From Eustoma russellianum (Eukaryota > Streptophyta > Magnoliopsida > Gentianales > Gentianaceae): a stretch of 64,000 bases of DNA. Below the pieces are notes generated by a model. The model was given only the letters and a program-made list of their open reading frames with translations, searched no databases and was not told where the DNA came from. Position numbers and translations under genes: made by a program. Below, one piece after another: positions 23,237-34,469 of this stretch (position 1 is the stretch's first letter; the number at the start of each line of letters is the position of its first letter). Location of the stretch: the NCBI GenBank assembly GCA_036186865.1, contig AP025047.1, forward strand, positions 29,132,822-29,196,821, in the 5' to 3' direction.

Positions 23237-23298
23237 AATGTCATGATTTGGAATGTTGGAGGCCTAAGAGTTTCTTTGCCAAGATTACATCATTTGAT
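23237..23298 (+). pseudogene. LINE ORF2, first about 20 codons
   Basis: MIWNVGGLRVSLPRLHHLIRE from 23243 matches the start of the apurinic endonuclease domain of plant L1 ORF2. The reading frame continues by chance into the copia beta gag coiled coil, making an open frame to 23950 that is a fusion of two elements. Endonuclease and RT are absent. Confidence 0.75.
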
Positions 23299-24095
23299 TC
23301 GTGAATTATCTTATAATGATTTGTATGTTGAATATCTTAAATCACATAAGTTTTCGAGGATTCATGCAAAAGAAAAGAAACGGTCAATTGAAGACAAGAA
23401 ATTGTCAGCATCTTCTAACACAAATCTTGTATCACAATTGAACGATTCAAAAGAAGAGTCGTCTTGCATGATAAATTCATTAAAGTCCGAAATTTCATCT
23501 TTGACAACGGAGAATAATAAAATGAAAACCGAGATCTCAGGTTTGAGATCAAAAAACGAAGATCTAGAAAAGACGATAAAAAAATTCGACAGAGGAACTT
23601 GCATGTTAGATCGTCTCGTTTCTTCGCAAAAACATGAAACTGACAAAACCGGATTAGCGTATATTGAAGATAATCAGGTACAAAATAAATCTACAAATTT
23701 TGTTTTATATTCATGTAAGCAACAACATGTATGTAAAACGATCGTAAAGCCTAAGAAGACGACAATACAATCTAGCGAGCCACACGTTGCATCTCATTGC
23801 ACTAATTCTTTTACAAAGTATAATTATGTGCCATATAGATATGAAAGAAAGCCGTTGATGCATATGCGGCATTCTTATCATAAAAATGCATCTAGATCAC
23901 CCCGTGCATGCAAACCGAAATGCATATCAAAAACGAAAATTTTATCATGAGCATGATGGCATTCTCGGCCATAGGCCAAACGGATTTGCACCTAACATCT
24001 ATTATATTGCTTCTTCATCTCTTTTCTCACCTTTTGTAAGACCGAGAAAAGTCACCCAAGTTTCGGTACCAAAAGGTACATTTGCAAAGGGTTAA
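23299..24095 (+). pseudogene. beta internal 1: gag coiled coil and tail
   Basis: Begins at SYNDLYVEYLKSHKF, immediately after LINE sequence, so the beta leader is gone. A Lys/Glu-rich heptad-like stretch (about 23360-23600) matches the coiled coil of alpha and gamma Gag, followed by CMLDRLVSSQKHETDKTG, KYNYVPYRYERKPLMHM and a tail ending VPKGTFAKG with TAA at 24093-24095. One frame change lies near 23900. No capsid region, zinc knuckle or enzyme domain is present. Confidence 0.85.
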
Positions 24096-24200
24096 AATAA
24101 ATAACCCTTAAGATCGCACTTGAAATGCATGATTTTGGATATACCATAACTGCTATTTCTTTCCATTATTACTTGTACTTTTGATGACATTTACAAAATA

Positions 24201-24362
24201 AAAGGGGAGAGAAAAACATGATTTAAGAGGGAGAGAGAATCATGATTTAAGGGGGAGAACGATATAATATTCAAATATTATATTTTTGCATAATTGTAGG
24301 GGGAGCGACCACATTTAAATCACGAACCAATATTATTTTGTAAATCATCAAAAGGGGAAGAT
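24201..24362 (+). promoter_or_regulatory. multiple polypurine tracts, beta internal 1
   Basis: Purine tracts occur at about 24201, 24225, 24251 and 24295, with a terminal one at 24349-24362 touching the LTR. They are like those of copia A, and lie right after the gag tail because pol is missing. Confidence 0.8.
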
Positions 24363-26621
24363 TGTTGAGAAAAAGTGTTTGAATGATTTACAAATGCATG
24401 ATTTAAATAGTACGAGTTTACGAAATGCATGACAAAATTATTACTTGACAGCCATATGATATAAGTGATGGTGATGACAAAATTATAACGACATGTTACA
24501 AGGTTATAAACCGAAAATTGTCGTATCGGGTGACTACCGAAACTTCGCCAACGTGTCATGCACTTGCCTTATAAAGATGGCCAGACCATATACTTCAAAA
24601 ATAGCCAAAACTTGCATGGCTCACATGTTAAATTCATCCACTAAATCATTTCATGTTGGCACATACAAATCACCCACAACATAGGCCAAATTGTGGAGAT
24701 TTCAAATTCAATTTTTTAGCACATGGGGGCGCCTCTAAGTCAGCCATTAGATCTGAATATCTACTTTATTTTATGTATATTATGTGTGACATAATATATA
24801 TGACATGTGCAAAAACTTTGAATTTAATCGGAGAAATCGCGTAATCGACGAAAGTCGAAAATTCGGTTTTCTACGAACGCAACACATAGAACGTTTTTGG
24901 CTTGAGTGTAACATGTATCTAGAAAATTTTTACACATTCAAGACATGTTAAAGTGTTCTAGAAAATCCAAACTAGGGCTGATTGCAATTTACTATATATG
25001 TGTAAATATTGTGTATTATTTGACAAAACTTGCCAAAATAAAATTTCAGCACATGTGCAGCCTTTCTACACGCCTACTACATCCATGGATCTTAGGTGGA
25101 GCTTATTTGGCACTTATTTTGTACTTAAATTGGTGGAAAATAAGCCACACATGATTGGTGACATTGAAGAATGCAATACACAAGGAAACAATTCAAAATA
25201 CAACACATGCTGAAATTTCAACACATGTTGTTTATTATGGACGAATTTTAGTGCATTTTTGTCTTCAATTTTAATCCAAAATTGAAGGGGTATTAATGTG
25301 TGATTTAATGGTAATATTTTGACTACTTTTTGGCACATGCTTTATGAGTTTTTTCAGAATTTTACTCCACATTAAAGGATGCCAAGTTGGACCAATCATC
25401 AAGTGACAAGTAAGCAAGGTCAAATCATCCTTCCAATCATAGTGTGCCAAGTAAGCAAGATGGTGTCATATCTACACAAGGCAATCTTCCAAGGGCATTA
25501 AAGAGAATTCTCAAGAAAGAAGAATGCCCTAAGGGGGGGGGGCAGCCACATGTTATTAAAAAGAAGAGAATAGTGCAAACAAGGCCAAGATTACAACTCA
25601 TATTCTCACAAGTGCAAGAGGCTCTACTACTTTCTTCTTCTTCTTTTCTTTCTTCCTTCTTCTTCTCTCAAGCTTATTGCTCATATATTCTAAATATTGT
25701 ACAGACTTTGAGTATACCACCCACACTCTTTCATTGTTGTAAAAGGTTGATCAAGGTGTGATCAAACCTTCATTTGATCGGTGGTGGTGTATGTGATTCG
25801 TTTGCTTGATTGTATTGTTTGTAAAGGGGTGGAGTTGGTGTGTAACACCAATCACCCTTGTGGTAAGGTATTTTTTGGTGTTTAGTGATAACTGAGGAAG
25901 GTGTCTTCGAAGACTGGAGTAGGTTGATTTAACCAAACCAGTATAAAATCCTTGGTGTCTTTACTGCACTTTACTTTAAGTTTCTAGCATTTTGCATCCA
26001 TTTTATAGCAAATGTAAAAATAGCAAACGAATTCTAAAAATCATGAAAATTTTCAGAAGCATAGCCACACCACTTATTTTTCATTTGGCGTAAGTTTCAA
26101 CTTATTTGGATAAGTATAAGTCAGTCAAACGTGAATAGTTCTGAGACTAGTGCAATCTAATTTTCAGATTGGCAAAGGTTGAGAACATCAACGTAGTTGA
26201 CTTACTTTCCAAAGGAATTTTCAAAAAATGTTTCAACCCATTGAAATACACAATTGGAAGGTCTTGTCATTGTATTTTCAGACCATTTGGAGTCACCATT
26301 TAATAAGAATAAATTTTTTAAGTCGGAGCACGGTTTCTGGCAGATTTGTGTAATCTGACCAAGAACGTATTTTCAAGGGGTTAGGAGTGGAGTTTTATTC
26401 TGAAATTTTTATGAGATACTTATAAAATCTGAGATTTCATTCACACCGAATTTCATAATTTGTGAATGCCTGTAACTAGGTCATTCAATTATTTCAAGTG
26501 AGGATAGAAAACAGAAACTGTTTTCAGAAGTGAGGTTTGTGGTTCAAAAAGTTCTTAAAAACCAAATTTTCCGCACCTACTATTCAACCCCCCCTTCTAG
26601 TGGTGCAATACAGGTCCTACA
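24363..26621 (+). repeat. beta LTR 1
   Basis: 2,259 bases, TGTTG...CTACA. It has the block with TATAAAGATGGCC at about 24569 (candidate TATA box), a decayed palindrome near 25205, and the hairpin at 25743-25770 whose arms AAGGTTGATCA/TGATCAAACCTT replace the alpha AAGATT/AATCTT. Compared with the alpha LTR it lacks about 400 bases of U3. Confidence 0.9.
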
Positions 26622-27844
26622 AGTGGTATTAGAGCGCAGGCACACTCACGACTAGAAGATATAACAATCTTTGTGAGATAGCATCCACTAGCCAGAAAAC
26701 CAAATAAGAAGGTACGTGAAGCCAAAGGCCTCCACCTTTTGATAATGAGGTAAATTCTGATTCTGATTCAGATTCAGATTCTAAACTATCTTATAATGAT
26801 TTGTATGTTGAATATCTTAAATTACATAAGTTTTCGAGGATTCTTGCAAAAGAAAAGAAACGGTTAATTGAAGACAAGAAATTGTTAGAATCTTCTAACA
26901 CAAATCTTGTATCTCAATTGAACAATTGAAAAGAAGAGTCGTCTTGCACGATAAATTCATTAAAGTCTGAAATTTCATCTTTGACAACGGAGGATAATGA
27001 AATGAAAACCGAGATCTCAGATTTGAGATCAAAACACGAAGATCTAGAAAAGACGATAAAAAAATTCGATAGAGGAACTTGCATGTTAGATCGTCTCGTT
27101 TCTTCGCAAAGACATGAAACTGACAAAACCGGATTAGGATATATTGAAGATAATTAGGTACAAAATAAATCTACAAATTTTGTTTTATATTCATCTAAGC
27201 AACAACATGTATTTAAAACGATCGTAAAGCCTAAGAAGACGACAATACAATCTAGCGAGCCACACGTTGCATCTCATTGCACTAATTCTATTACAAAGTA
27301 TAATTATGTGCCATATAGATACGAAAGAAAGCCGTTGATGCATATGCGGCATTCATATCATAAAAATGCATCTAGATCATGCCTCGTGCATGCAAACCGA
27401 AATGCATATAAAAAATGAAAAGTTTATTATGAGCATGATGGCATTCTCGGCCATAGGCCAAAAAGATTTGCACCTAACATCTATTATATTGCTTCTTCAT
27501 CTCTTTTCTCACCTTTTGTAAGACCGAGAAAGGTCACCCAAGTTTGGTTACCAAAAGGTACATTTGCAAAGGGTTAAAATAAATAACCCTTAAGATCGCA
27601 CTTGAAATGCATGATTTTGGATATACAATAAACTGCTATTTCTTTCCATTTTTACTTGTCTTTTGATGACATTTACAAAACAAAGGGGGAGAGAAAAACA
27701 TGATTTAAGAGGGAGAGAGAATCATGATTTAAGGGGGAGAGCGATATAACATTCAAATACTATATTTGTGCATAATTGTAGGGGGAGCGGCCACATTTAA
27801 ATCACAAACCAATATTATTTTGTAAATCATCAAAAGGGGGAGAT
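26622..27844 (+). pseudogene. beta internal 2 (primer-binding site, gag remnant, purine tracts)
   Basis: The primer-binding site at 26624-26635 has one change (TGGTATTAGAGC). The alpha start codon is ATA here (near 26677) and the second Met codon is ACG (near 26713). PPPFD is followed at about 26742 by NEVNSDSDSDSD, skipping the capsid and zinc knuckle. The coiled coil and tail follow to 27576, with a stop at about 26928 and a TAG at about 27156. Purine tracts fill 27680-27844. It is non-coding as it stands. Confidence 0.87.
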
Positions 27845-28444
27845 TGTTGAGAAAAAGTGTTTGAATGATTTACAAATGCATGATTTAAATAGTACGAGTT
27901 TACGAAATGCATGACACAATTATTACTTGACACGTTTTTGTGATATACTTCATATTTATAATTATATTCAGGTCTTATATCATATGATATAAGTCATGGT
28001 GATGACAAAATTATAACGACACATTATAAGGTTATAAACCAAAAATTGTCGTATCGGGTGACTACCGAAACTTCACCAACGTGACACGTACTTGCAATAT
28101 AAAGATGGCCAGCCCATATACATCAAAAATAGCCAAAACTTTCGTGGCTCACATGTTAAATTGAGTCACTAAATCATTCCATGTTGGCACACACAAATCA
28201 CCCACAATTTAGGCCACATTGTAGAGATTTCAAATTCAATTGTTTACCACATAGGGGCGCCTCTAAGTCAGCCATTAGAGCTGAATATCTACTTTATTTT
28301 ATGTATATTATGTGTGACATAATATATATGACATGTTCAAAAACTTTGAATTTAATCGGAGAAAAATTGCGTAATCGACGAAAGTCGAAAATTCGGTTTT
28401 CTACGAACGCAACATATGGAACGTTTTTGGCATAAGTGTAACAT

Positions 28445-28449
28445 GTATC
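28445..28449. repeat. gamma target-site duplication, left copy
   Basis: GTATC, matched by 38984-38988. It proves gamma entered as one insertion into beta LTR 2. Confidence 0.93.
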
Positions 28450-30974
28450 TGTTGGACCTGTATAGCACCACTAGAAAGGGGGGTTGAATAGTGAGTGCGG
28501 AAAAAATTGGTTAATAAAAATTTGAAGGACCAATTACTCACTTCTGAAAACAGAGACTGCTTTCAGGACCCATTTTTAAACACTTGGTTGACTGGGTTGT
28601 AGACCTCCAAAAATAGTGAAATTTTGACAAAATGTACTCTCAGGTGTTATGAAAGTGTCATAAAAATTTAAGATTAAAACTCAAAGGTCAAGTCACTCAA
28701 ATGTGGTACGTGATCTGACTGTGTCAGTTTGGACAGAACTTGTACCTTAAAATGAAAAACTTATTCCTATTTGGTGACAACTCCAAATGACCTGAAACTT
28801 TTATGAAATGACCCTTAGGATGTGTAGTATACTCAGTTAAAACAGTTTTGAAAAATTCCTTTGGGAAGTATGTCAACCAAGTTGATATTCTCAACCTCTG
28901 CCAATCTGAAAAACAGATTTGCACTAGTCTCAGAATTATGAATGTTTGGATGACTTATACTTATCCAAATTTGATAAAATCAGTGGGAAATGAACCCTAA
29001 GACACAAGGCTATGTTTCTGCAAATTATTATGATTTTTGAAAATTATTTGCTATTTTTACCGAGATCATAAAGATGATGCAAAAACAAAAACTGAGAGTA
29101 AAAATGCTGAAAGTAAGAACACCAAGAATTTTATACTGGTTCGGCCAACGTGACCTACTCCAGTCTTCAAGGACACCTTCCTTGGTTTTCAATAGTCACC
29201 AAAGTCACCTTAGAATAAGGGTGGATAGAGTTATACACCAACTCCTTCAATCCAAACCCTTTTACAATGTTCTACACAAAGAACAACACCAAAGAATCAC
29301 CAATCATCACCACCTCACCAAATGAAGGTTTGATCACACCTTGATCAACCTTGTACACCAATGAATCTTATTTGGGTGATGTGTATGAAGCGTATACTGA
29401 ATATGACATGTAAGTATGATAGGCTTTGGGTATATACAAGAGATGAATATGGAAAATGAAGTGAAGTCTTGCAAACACTAAACAGAATTTTGCACTTGTT
29501 GTTCTTGTTTTGTGTTGATCATCTCTTGGCCTTTTATAGATGGTTGGGGCGCCTAAGAGGGTTGAGAGGAGCCTCCCAAATCTGATTTGAATTGTCTTGT
29601 AATGCCTTTGAATAAATTTGAATGCTTTAGGTCATTAATTCCCCCCAAAACTTCAGCCACCAATCTGAAATTTCAGATTCAAAAACAGAATTTTCAGCTT
29701 TGTTTGGTCTTGTCTTTGACTCCTTAATTTGTGGATCTTTGTCTTCCATCATTGCTTGGTATTTATTCATCAATTATATTATATTATGAACTCCTCCAAG
29801 GCTCCCAACATGATGTCCCAGCTGCCCCATCTGGTCAGCCAATGTGCTGAATTCAAATCTGAATTTTGCATGGTAACAATGTAGAATTCTTCATGAACAT
29901 GGTAAATTTCTTTTACCATTTTACCTTGCCTTCTAGAACCTTTCAAGATATGTCTTTGGCTGTGTAATTCATGTATAATACATGAATAAATACATGTGGT
30001 ATCATGTAGCAAATAAATGTTCCATGTACGATGATGTAGTAACTTCAAATTTCAACTTCCGTTGATTGCTCGGTTTTTCTCCGTTTTGTCTCAAACCTCT
30101 TCAACATATAAAATGTGTAATGTAACATGCAATATACATATAAATATGTATAATCTCAGCTCCAATGTGTGTAAGATGTTCGGCCAAGAGGTATATCAAT
30201 TTTGAGTTTGATTTTCAGAGAAATAAGGAAGATGATGGAGAATTGATATATGTATTTGTTTTGTGACTTTGGTATTCATCTCTCCATGTAGTGCACGAAA
30301 TTTTTGAGTGTTGGAAATGTATATTGGCTGGCCATCTTTGTATGATAAGTATATGATGTGTCGGAGATGGCTCGGTAGTCATATGATATGATACATTTCG
30401 GTTTTTGCACTTTTGTCATGTCGATGTAATTTTGGAAGTTTGATGACATGAAGTATATGACTTGAGAGTATCATGGATGTGTGTCGTTGACATATGTTGA
30501 TGACATGTTGACGAAATGTCGAGATCGAATAATGTAGCTTGTCGTCTGAGATAGAATATATGTCGTATGTATATCCGTGAGATATATGTATATGCCGTGA
30601 GACTCCAAGAAATATATATGCCATGAGTATCCATAAGATATATGTTTAGAGTGTATATCCAAGAGATATATATGACGTGTGTCCATAAGATATATGTCGA
30701 GATATCCAAGAAATATATACGCCGTGTGTCGAGATATCCAAGAAATATATATATATATCATATCCAAGAGTTGTATGTATGCCGTGTATATCACCTGAGA
30801 ATGAATACAACAATGTTTGCCATATGATTTAAGCCTTAACGCTTCATGGCTTGTTAGTACAACAGTGATAGATATAGGCATATGCATTTTGAAATCTCAT
30901 AACATTTAGATCATGTAATCATGTAACATATAATTCATGCACTTGTAAATCATTCAAACCATGATTTCTCAACA
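28450..30974 (-). repeat. gamma 3' LTR (left on plus strand)
   Basis: 2,525 bases, TGTTG...CAACA. The hairpin homologous to beta is at 29335-29362. A degenerate 32-38-bp repeat rich in ATATCC/GATATATG lies at about 30585-30790. Of about 16 substitutions against the other LTR, 11 fall in the first 300 bases. Confidence 0.94.
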
Positions 30975-31240
30975 ATCTCACCCTTTTGATGATTTGCAAA
31001 ATAACCTTTATTCATGATTTAGATGTGGCATAATCACTCCCCCTACAATTATGCATTCATAACATGTTTTTCAAAATGTAAATACTCCCCCTTAAATTAA
31101 TCTCTCCCTTTATATCATACATTTGAATTAGCAATTTCTCACTCTCTCTTTGACCTTAAAATCATGCTTTTTCTCACCTTGAAATCATGCAAGCAATCAT
31201 GCATTTTTTCTCCCCCTTGATTTTGTAAATCACATCAAAA
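30975..31240 (-). promoter_or_regulatory. multiple polypurine tracts of gamma
   Basis: On the minus strand, AAAAGGGTGAGAT abuts the 3' LTR, with further AAGGGGGAG-like tracts near 31036, 31087 and 31213. Same arrangement as in alpha and beta. Confidence 0.8.
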
Positions 31241-31265
31241 GATACATTTGGAGCAAAACGATAAT

Positions 31266-34200
31266 TTATAGCATATCAATGGAAATCATGCCTAATTTAG
31301 ATCGTAAATTTTCATATGTGTCTTGATTAAGGGCTTTTGTAAAGATATCAGCTATTTGTTCTTCAGTACGAACGTGATCTATTATAATATTACCATTACC
31401 TACATGATCACGAAGAAAATGATATCTTACATCTATGTGTTTTGCCTTAGAGTGTAAAACAGGGTTCTTAGATAAGTTGATAGCACTTGTACTGTCACAA
31501 TATATGGGAATTTTATTTACAGTTATTCCAAAGTCTGAAATTTGTTGTTTTAGCCATAATAACTGTGTACAACAAAGACTTAACGCCATGTATTCTGCCT
31601 CTGTAATGGATAATGCTACACTAGCTTGTTTCTTTGAACACCATGATATTAGTGAGTTTCCAATAAATTGACATGTACCACTTGTACTTTTTCTATCTAT
31701 CTTACACCCTCCATAATCAACATCAGTATAAGCATGTAGATTGAATTCAGAGTTTTTATTATACCAAATACCTAATGTGGGAGTGTGCTTAATGTACCGA
31801 AATATTCGTTTTACAGCATTATAATGTGAGACTTTCGGGTTACTTTGAAAACGAGCACACATACACACACTAAACATGATATCAGGTCTACTTGCAGTAA
31901 GATAAAGCAAAGAGCCAATCATAGATCTATATAATCCGTTGTCAAAATCTTTTCTAGTTTCATCTTTATCAAGCTTAGTTGCTATACTCATGGGGGTTGT
32001 AGATGGCTTTAAATTCTCAAAGCTAAACTTTTTAATCATGTCATTCACATATTTTGCTTGACTTATGTGTATTCCTTTATTAGTTTGTTTAATTTGCAAG
32101 CCAAGGAAATAATTTAGTTCGCCTACCATTGACATTTCAAAATTCGGATTTCATACAATTTTCAAATTCTTCAAGTATTTNNNNNNNNNNAATTCGGATT
32201 TCATACAATTTTCAAATTCTTCAAGTATTTATCACAAGTAGATCCAAAGATGATATCATCAACATAAATTTGAAGAATAAGTAAATCTGATTTTTCATGT
32301 TTTAAGAATAGTGTACTGTCGATGGTTCCTCTTTTAAATCCATTTTCTAAGAGAAAAGTGGCAAAACGATCGTACCAAGCTCTAGGAGCTTATTTTAAGC
32401 CATATAACGCTTTCTTTAACTTGTATACATGATTAGGGTATATCATATCCTCAAAGCCAAGTGGTTGTTTTACGTAGACTTCTTCTTGTATAAAACCATT
32501 TAAGAATGCACTTTTTACGTCCATTTGGTAAAGTTTAAAATTCTTTATGCAAGCAATAGCAAGTAGTAATCGTATAGCTTCTAATCGTGCTACAGGTGCA
32601 AATGTTTCATCATAGTCTATGCCTTCTTCTTGATTATACCCTTGAGCTACAAGCCTAGCTTTGTTTCTAACCACTTTACCATCTTCATTCATTTTATTTC
32701 TAAACACCCATTTTGTACCTATTATTGTTTTATCTTGTGGTTGAGGTACTAAATCCCAAACATCATTTCTTGTAAATTGATTAAGTTCATCATGCATAGC
32801 ATCAATCCAAGAAGAATCATTTAAAGCATCAAACACATTCTTGGGTTCTATTTCCGAAATCATAGCATGGAATTGATTTATTTCATCTTGATTTATTCTT
32901 CTACGTGGTCGTACACCTTGTGATATATCACCTATGATAAGTTCATGTGGATGATTCTTATGAAATCTTGTTTGATTATTTTCTAAGTTCTCATGCATTT
33001 CTAAGTGATCATGCGTTTCTAGTATGTTGTGTTCATCATGTACTATATTTTCTTCTATATCATCAATCACAGATTCGAGTTCAAAATCACCATCATAATC
33101 TTTAGTTGTTTCATGTTCACCGAATTCATTGAATTTCACATGAATAGATTCTAAGATTTGCCTAGTGATAGGATCATAACATCTATATGCCTTAGAATTT
33201 ATAGAATATCCAACAAAGATGCATTCAATGGATTTAGACTCAAATTTATCTAGATTGTCTTTTGTGTTAAGTACAAAGCATTTACATCCAAACACAACGA
33301 AAATAGTCAATCTTAGGCATTCGAATATTTAAAATCTCATAAGGGGTTTTGTTATTTTCTTTCTAATTGATAAACGATTGACTATATAGCATGCACAATT
33401 TACAGCTTCTGCCCACAAGAATTTCTGTAGTTTATTTTCACATAACATTGTTCTTGCAATTTCTTGTAGTGTCCTATTCTTTTCTTTCTACTACGCCGTT
33501 TAATTGAGGTGTTCTAGGTGGTGAAAATTCATGTTTAATACCATTTTCTTCACAAAATGCAATCATATCTTTATTTTTAAATTCACCTCCTCTATCGCTT
33601 CTAATTTTCTTCACATTTATGCCATATTCATTTTCAAGTTGTTGTATTAATTTGGCAATCTCAATAGCACTATCATCTTTATTTGCAAGAAATAAAGTCC
33701 ATGTATAGCGAGAAAAATCATCAACTATGACACAGGCATATTGTCTCCCTCCAAGACTTTTAGTACGACTAGGACCAAACAAATCAATGTGTAATAGTTC
33801 TAAGATAGTAAATGTGCTGATCTCATTCTTAGACTTAAGTGATTCACGTTGTTGTTTGCCTCTAATACAAGATTCACATAACTTAAAGTTATCCGTATTA
33901 AGTTTAGGCAATCCTCGTACTAGATTCTTTCGTTGAAGTTTTTCAAGAGTTGATATGCCAATATGTCCTAACCGTCTATGCCATAAGTTTACATTTGGTT
34001 CATTTGTCATAAAACATTTTACTCTAGAATCTAGCATATCATCTATGGATAGTGTAAAAATATTTCCTTCTCTTTTTCCTTTTAGTACGGTTTCTTCTTC
34101 CATTTTTATTAACAATATTGCAATATGGATGAGAGAAACACACATCATAACCATTATCAAGAAATTGTGAAATGCTAAGTAAGTTGTATGATAGATTACT

Positions 34201-34440
34201 TACTAGGAACACGTTGGAGATTTGAAGAGTACTTGGATTTCCGATTGTTCCTTTTCAATGATTCGACCTTCATTGTTATCTCCAAAGGTTACGGATCCTC
34301 CTTTTTTCAACTTTCTTTAATTTGGAAAAATAGAGTTGGATCACCGTCATATGTCTTGAACACCCACTATCAAGAAACACGTATTTCCTATATCTGTTTG
34401 CTACCTACAAAGAAAACATAACACTAACTTAGGTACCTTT
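31266..34440 (-). pseudogene. gamma pol: protease, integrase, RT, RNase H
   Basis: Minus-strand order, from high to low coordinates. Protease LDSGCSRHM is at about 34340-34366, with a base lost just after it. Gag-pre-integrase WHRRLGHIGIS is near 33980, the integrase core LHIDLFGPS near 33790, SDRGGEF near 33590 and PPRTPQLNGVVERK near 33490. RT runs from about 32770 with the catalytic YVDDI near 32250-32265. RNase H runs to the stop at 31266-31268, with SITEAEY near 31600. Frames break near 33470, 33310, 32390 and at the gap (32140-32230). The integrase frame 33474-34160 is uninterrupted. Confidence 0.93.
32181..32190. other. assembly gap (10 N) flanked by a 40-base duplication
   Basis: Ten N separate two identical 40-base blocks, 32141-32180 and 32191-32230. 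This looks like two contig ends that overlap but were not merged. It lies in gamma RT and breaks the frame artificially. An extra base in an A-run at about 32139-32142 also disturbs the frame next to the gap. Confidence 0.97.
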
Positions 34441-34469
34441 AATTTTGGGGTCGTTTGGGTGTAAGTAAT

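Larger units (their letters stand above)
21800..23298 (+). mobile_element. L1-type LINE 5' part (5' UTR, ORF1, start of ORF2)
   Basis: Follows the previous LINE tail directly. A GC-richer leader (about 21815-21987), ORF1 and the first codons of ORF2 are present. The sequence then switches to copia beta at 23299. LINE copies normally lose the 5' end, so a retained 5' end with a missing 3' end points to later deletion or recombination. Confidence 0.82.

Noticed and set aside
23243..23950. 235-residue frame read as one protein
   Set aside because: The first about 20 codons are LINE ORF2 and the rest is copia Gag coiled coil. It is a chance in-frame junction without evidence of expression.
30379..30887. 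Minus-strand frames rich in YISW/HIYL repeats, repeated at 38390-38896
   Set aside because: They follow the degenerate ATATCC/GATATATG repeat of the gamma LTR and are present twice because LTRs are copies.
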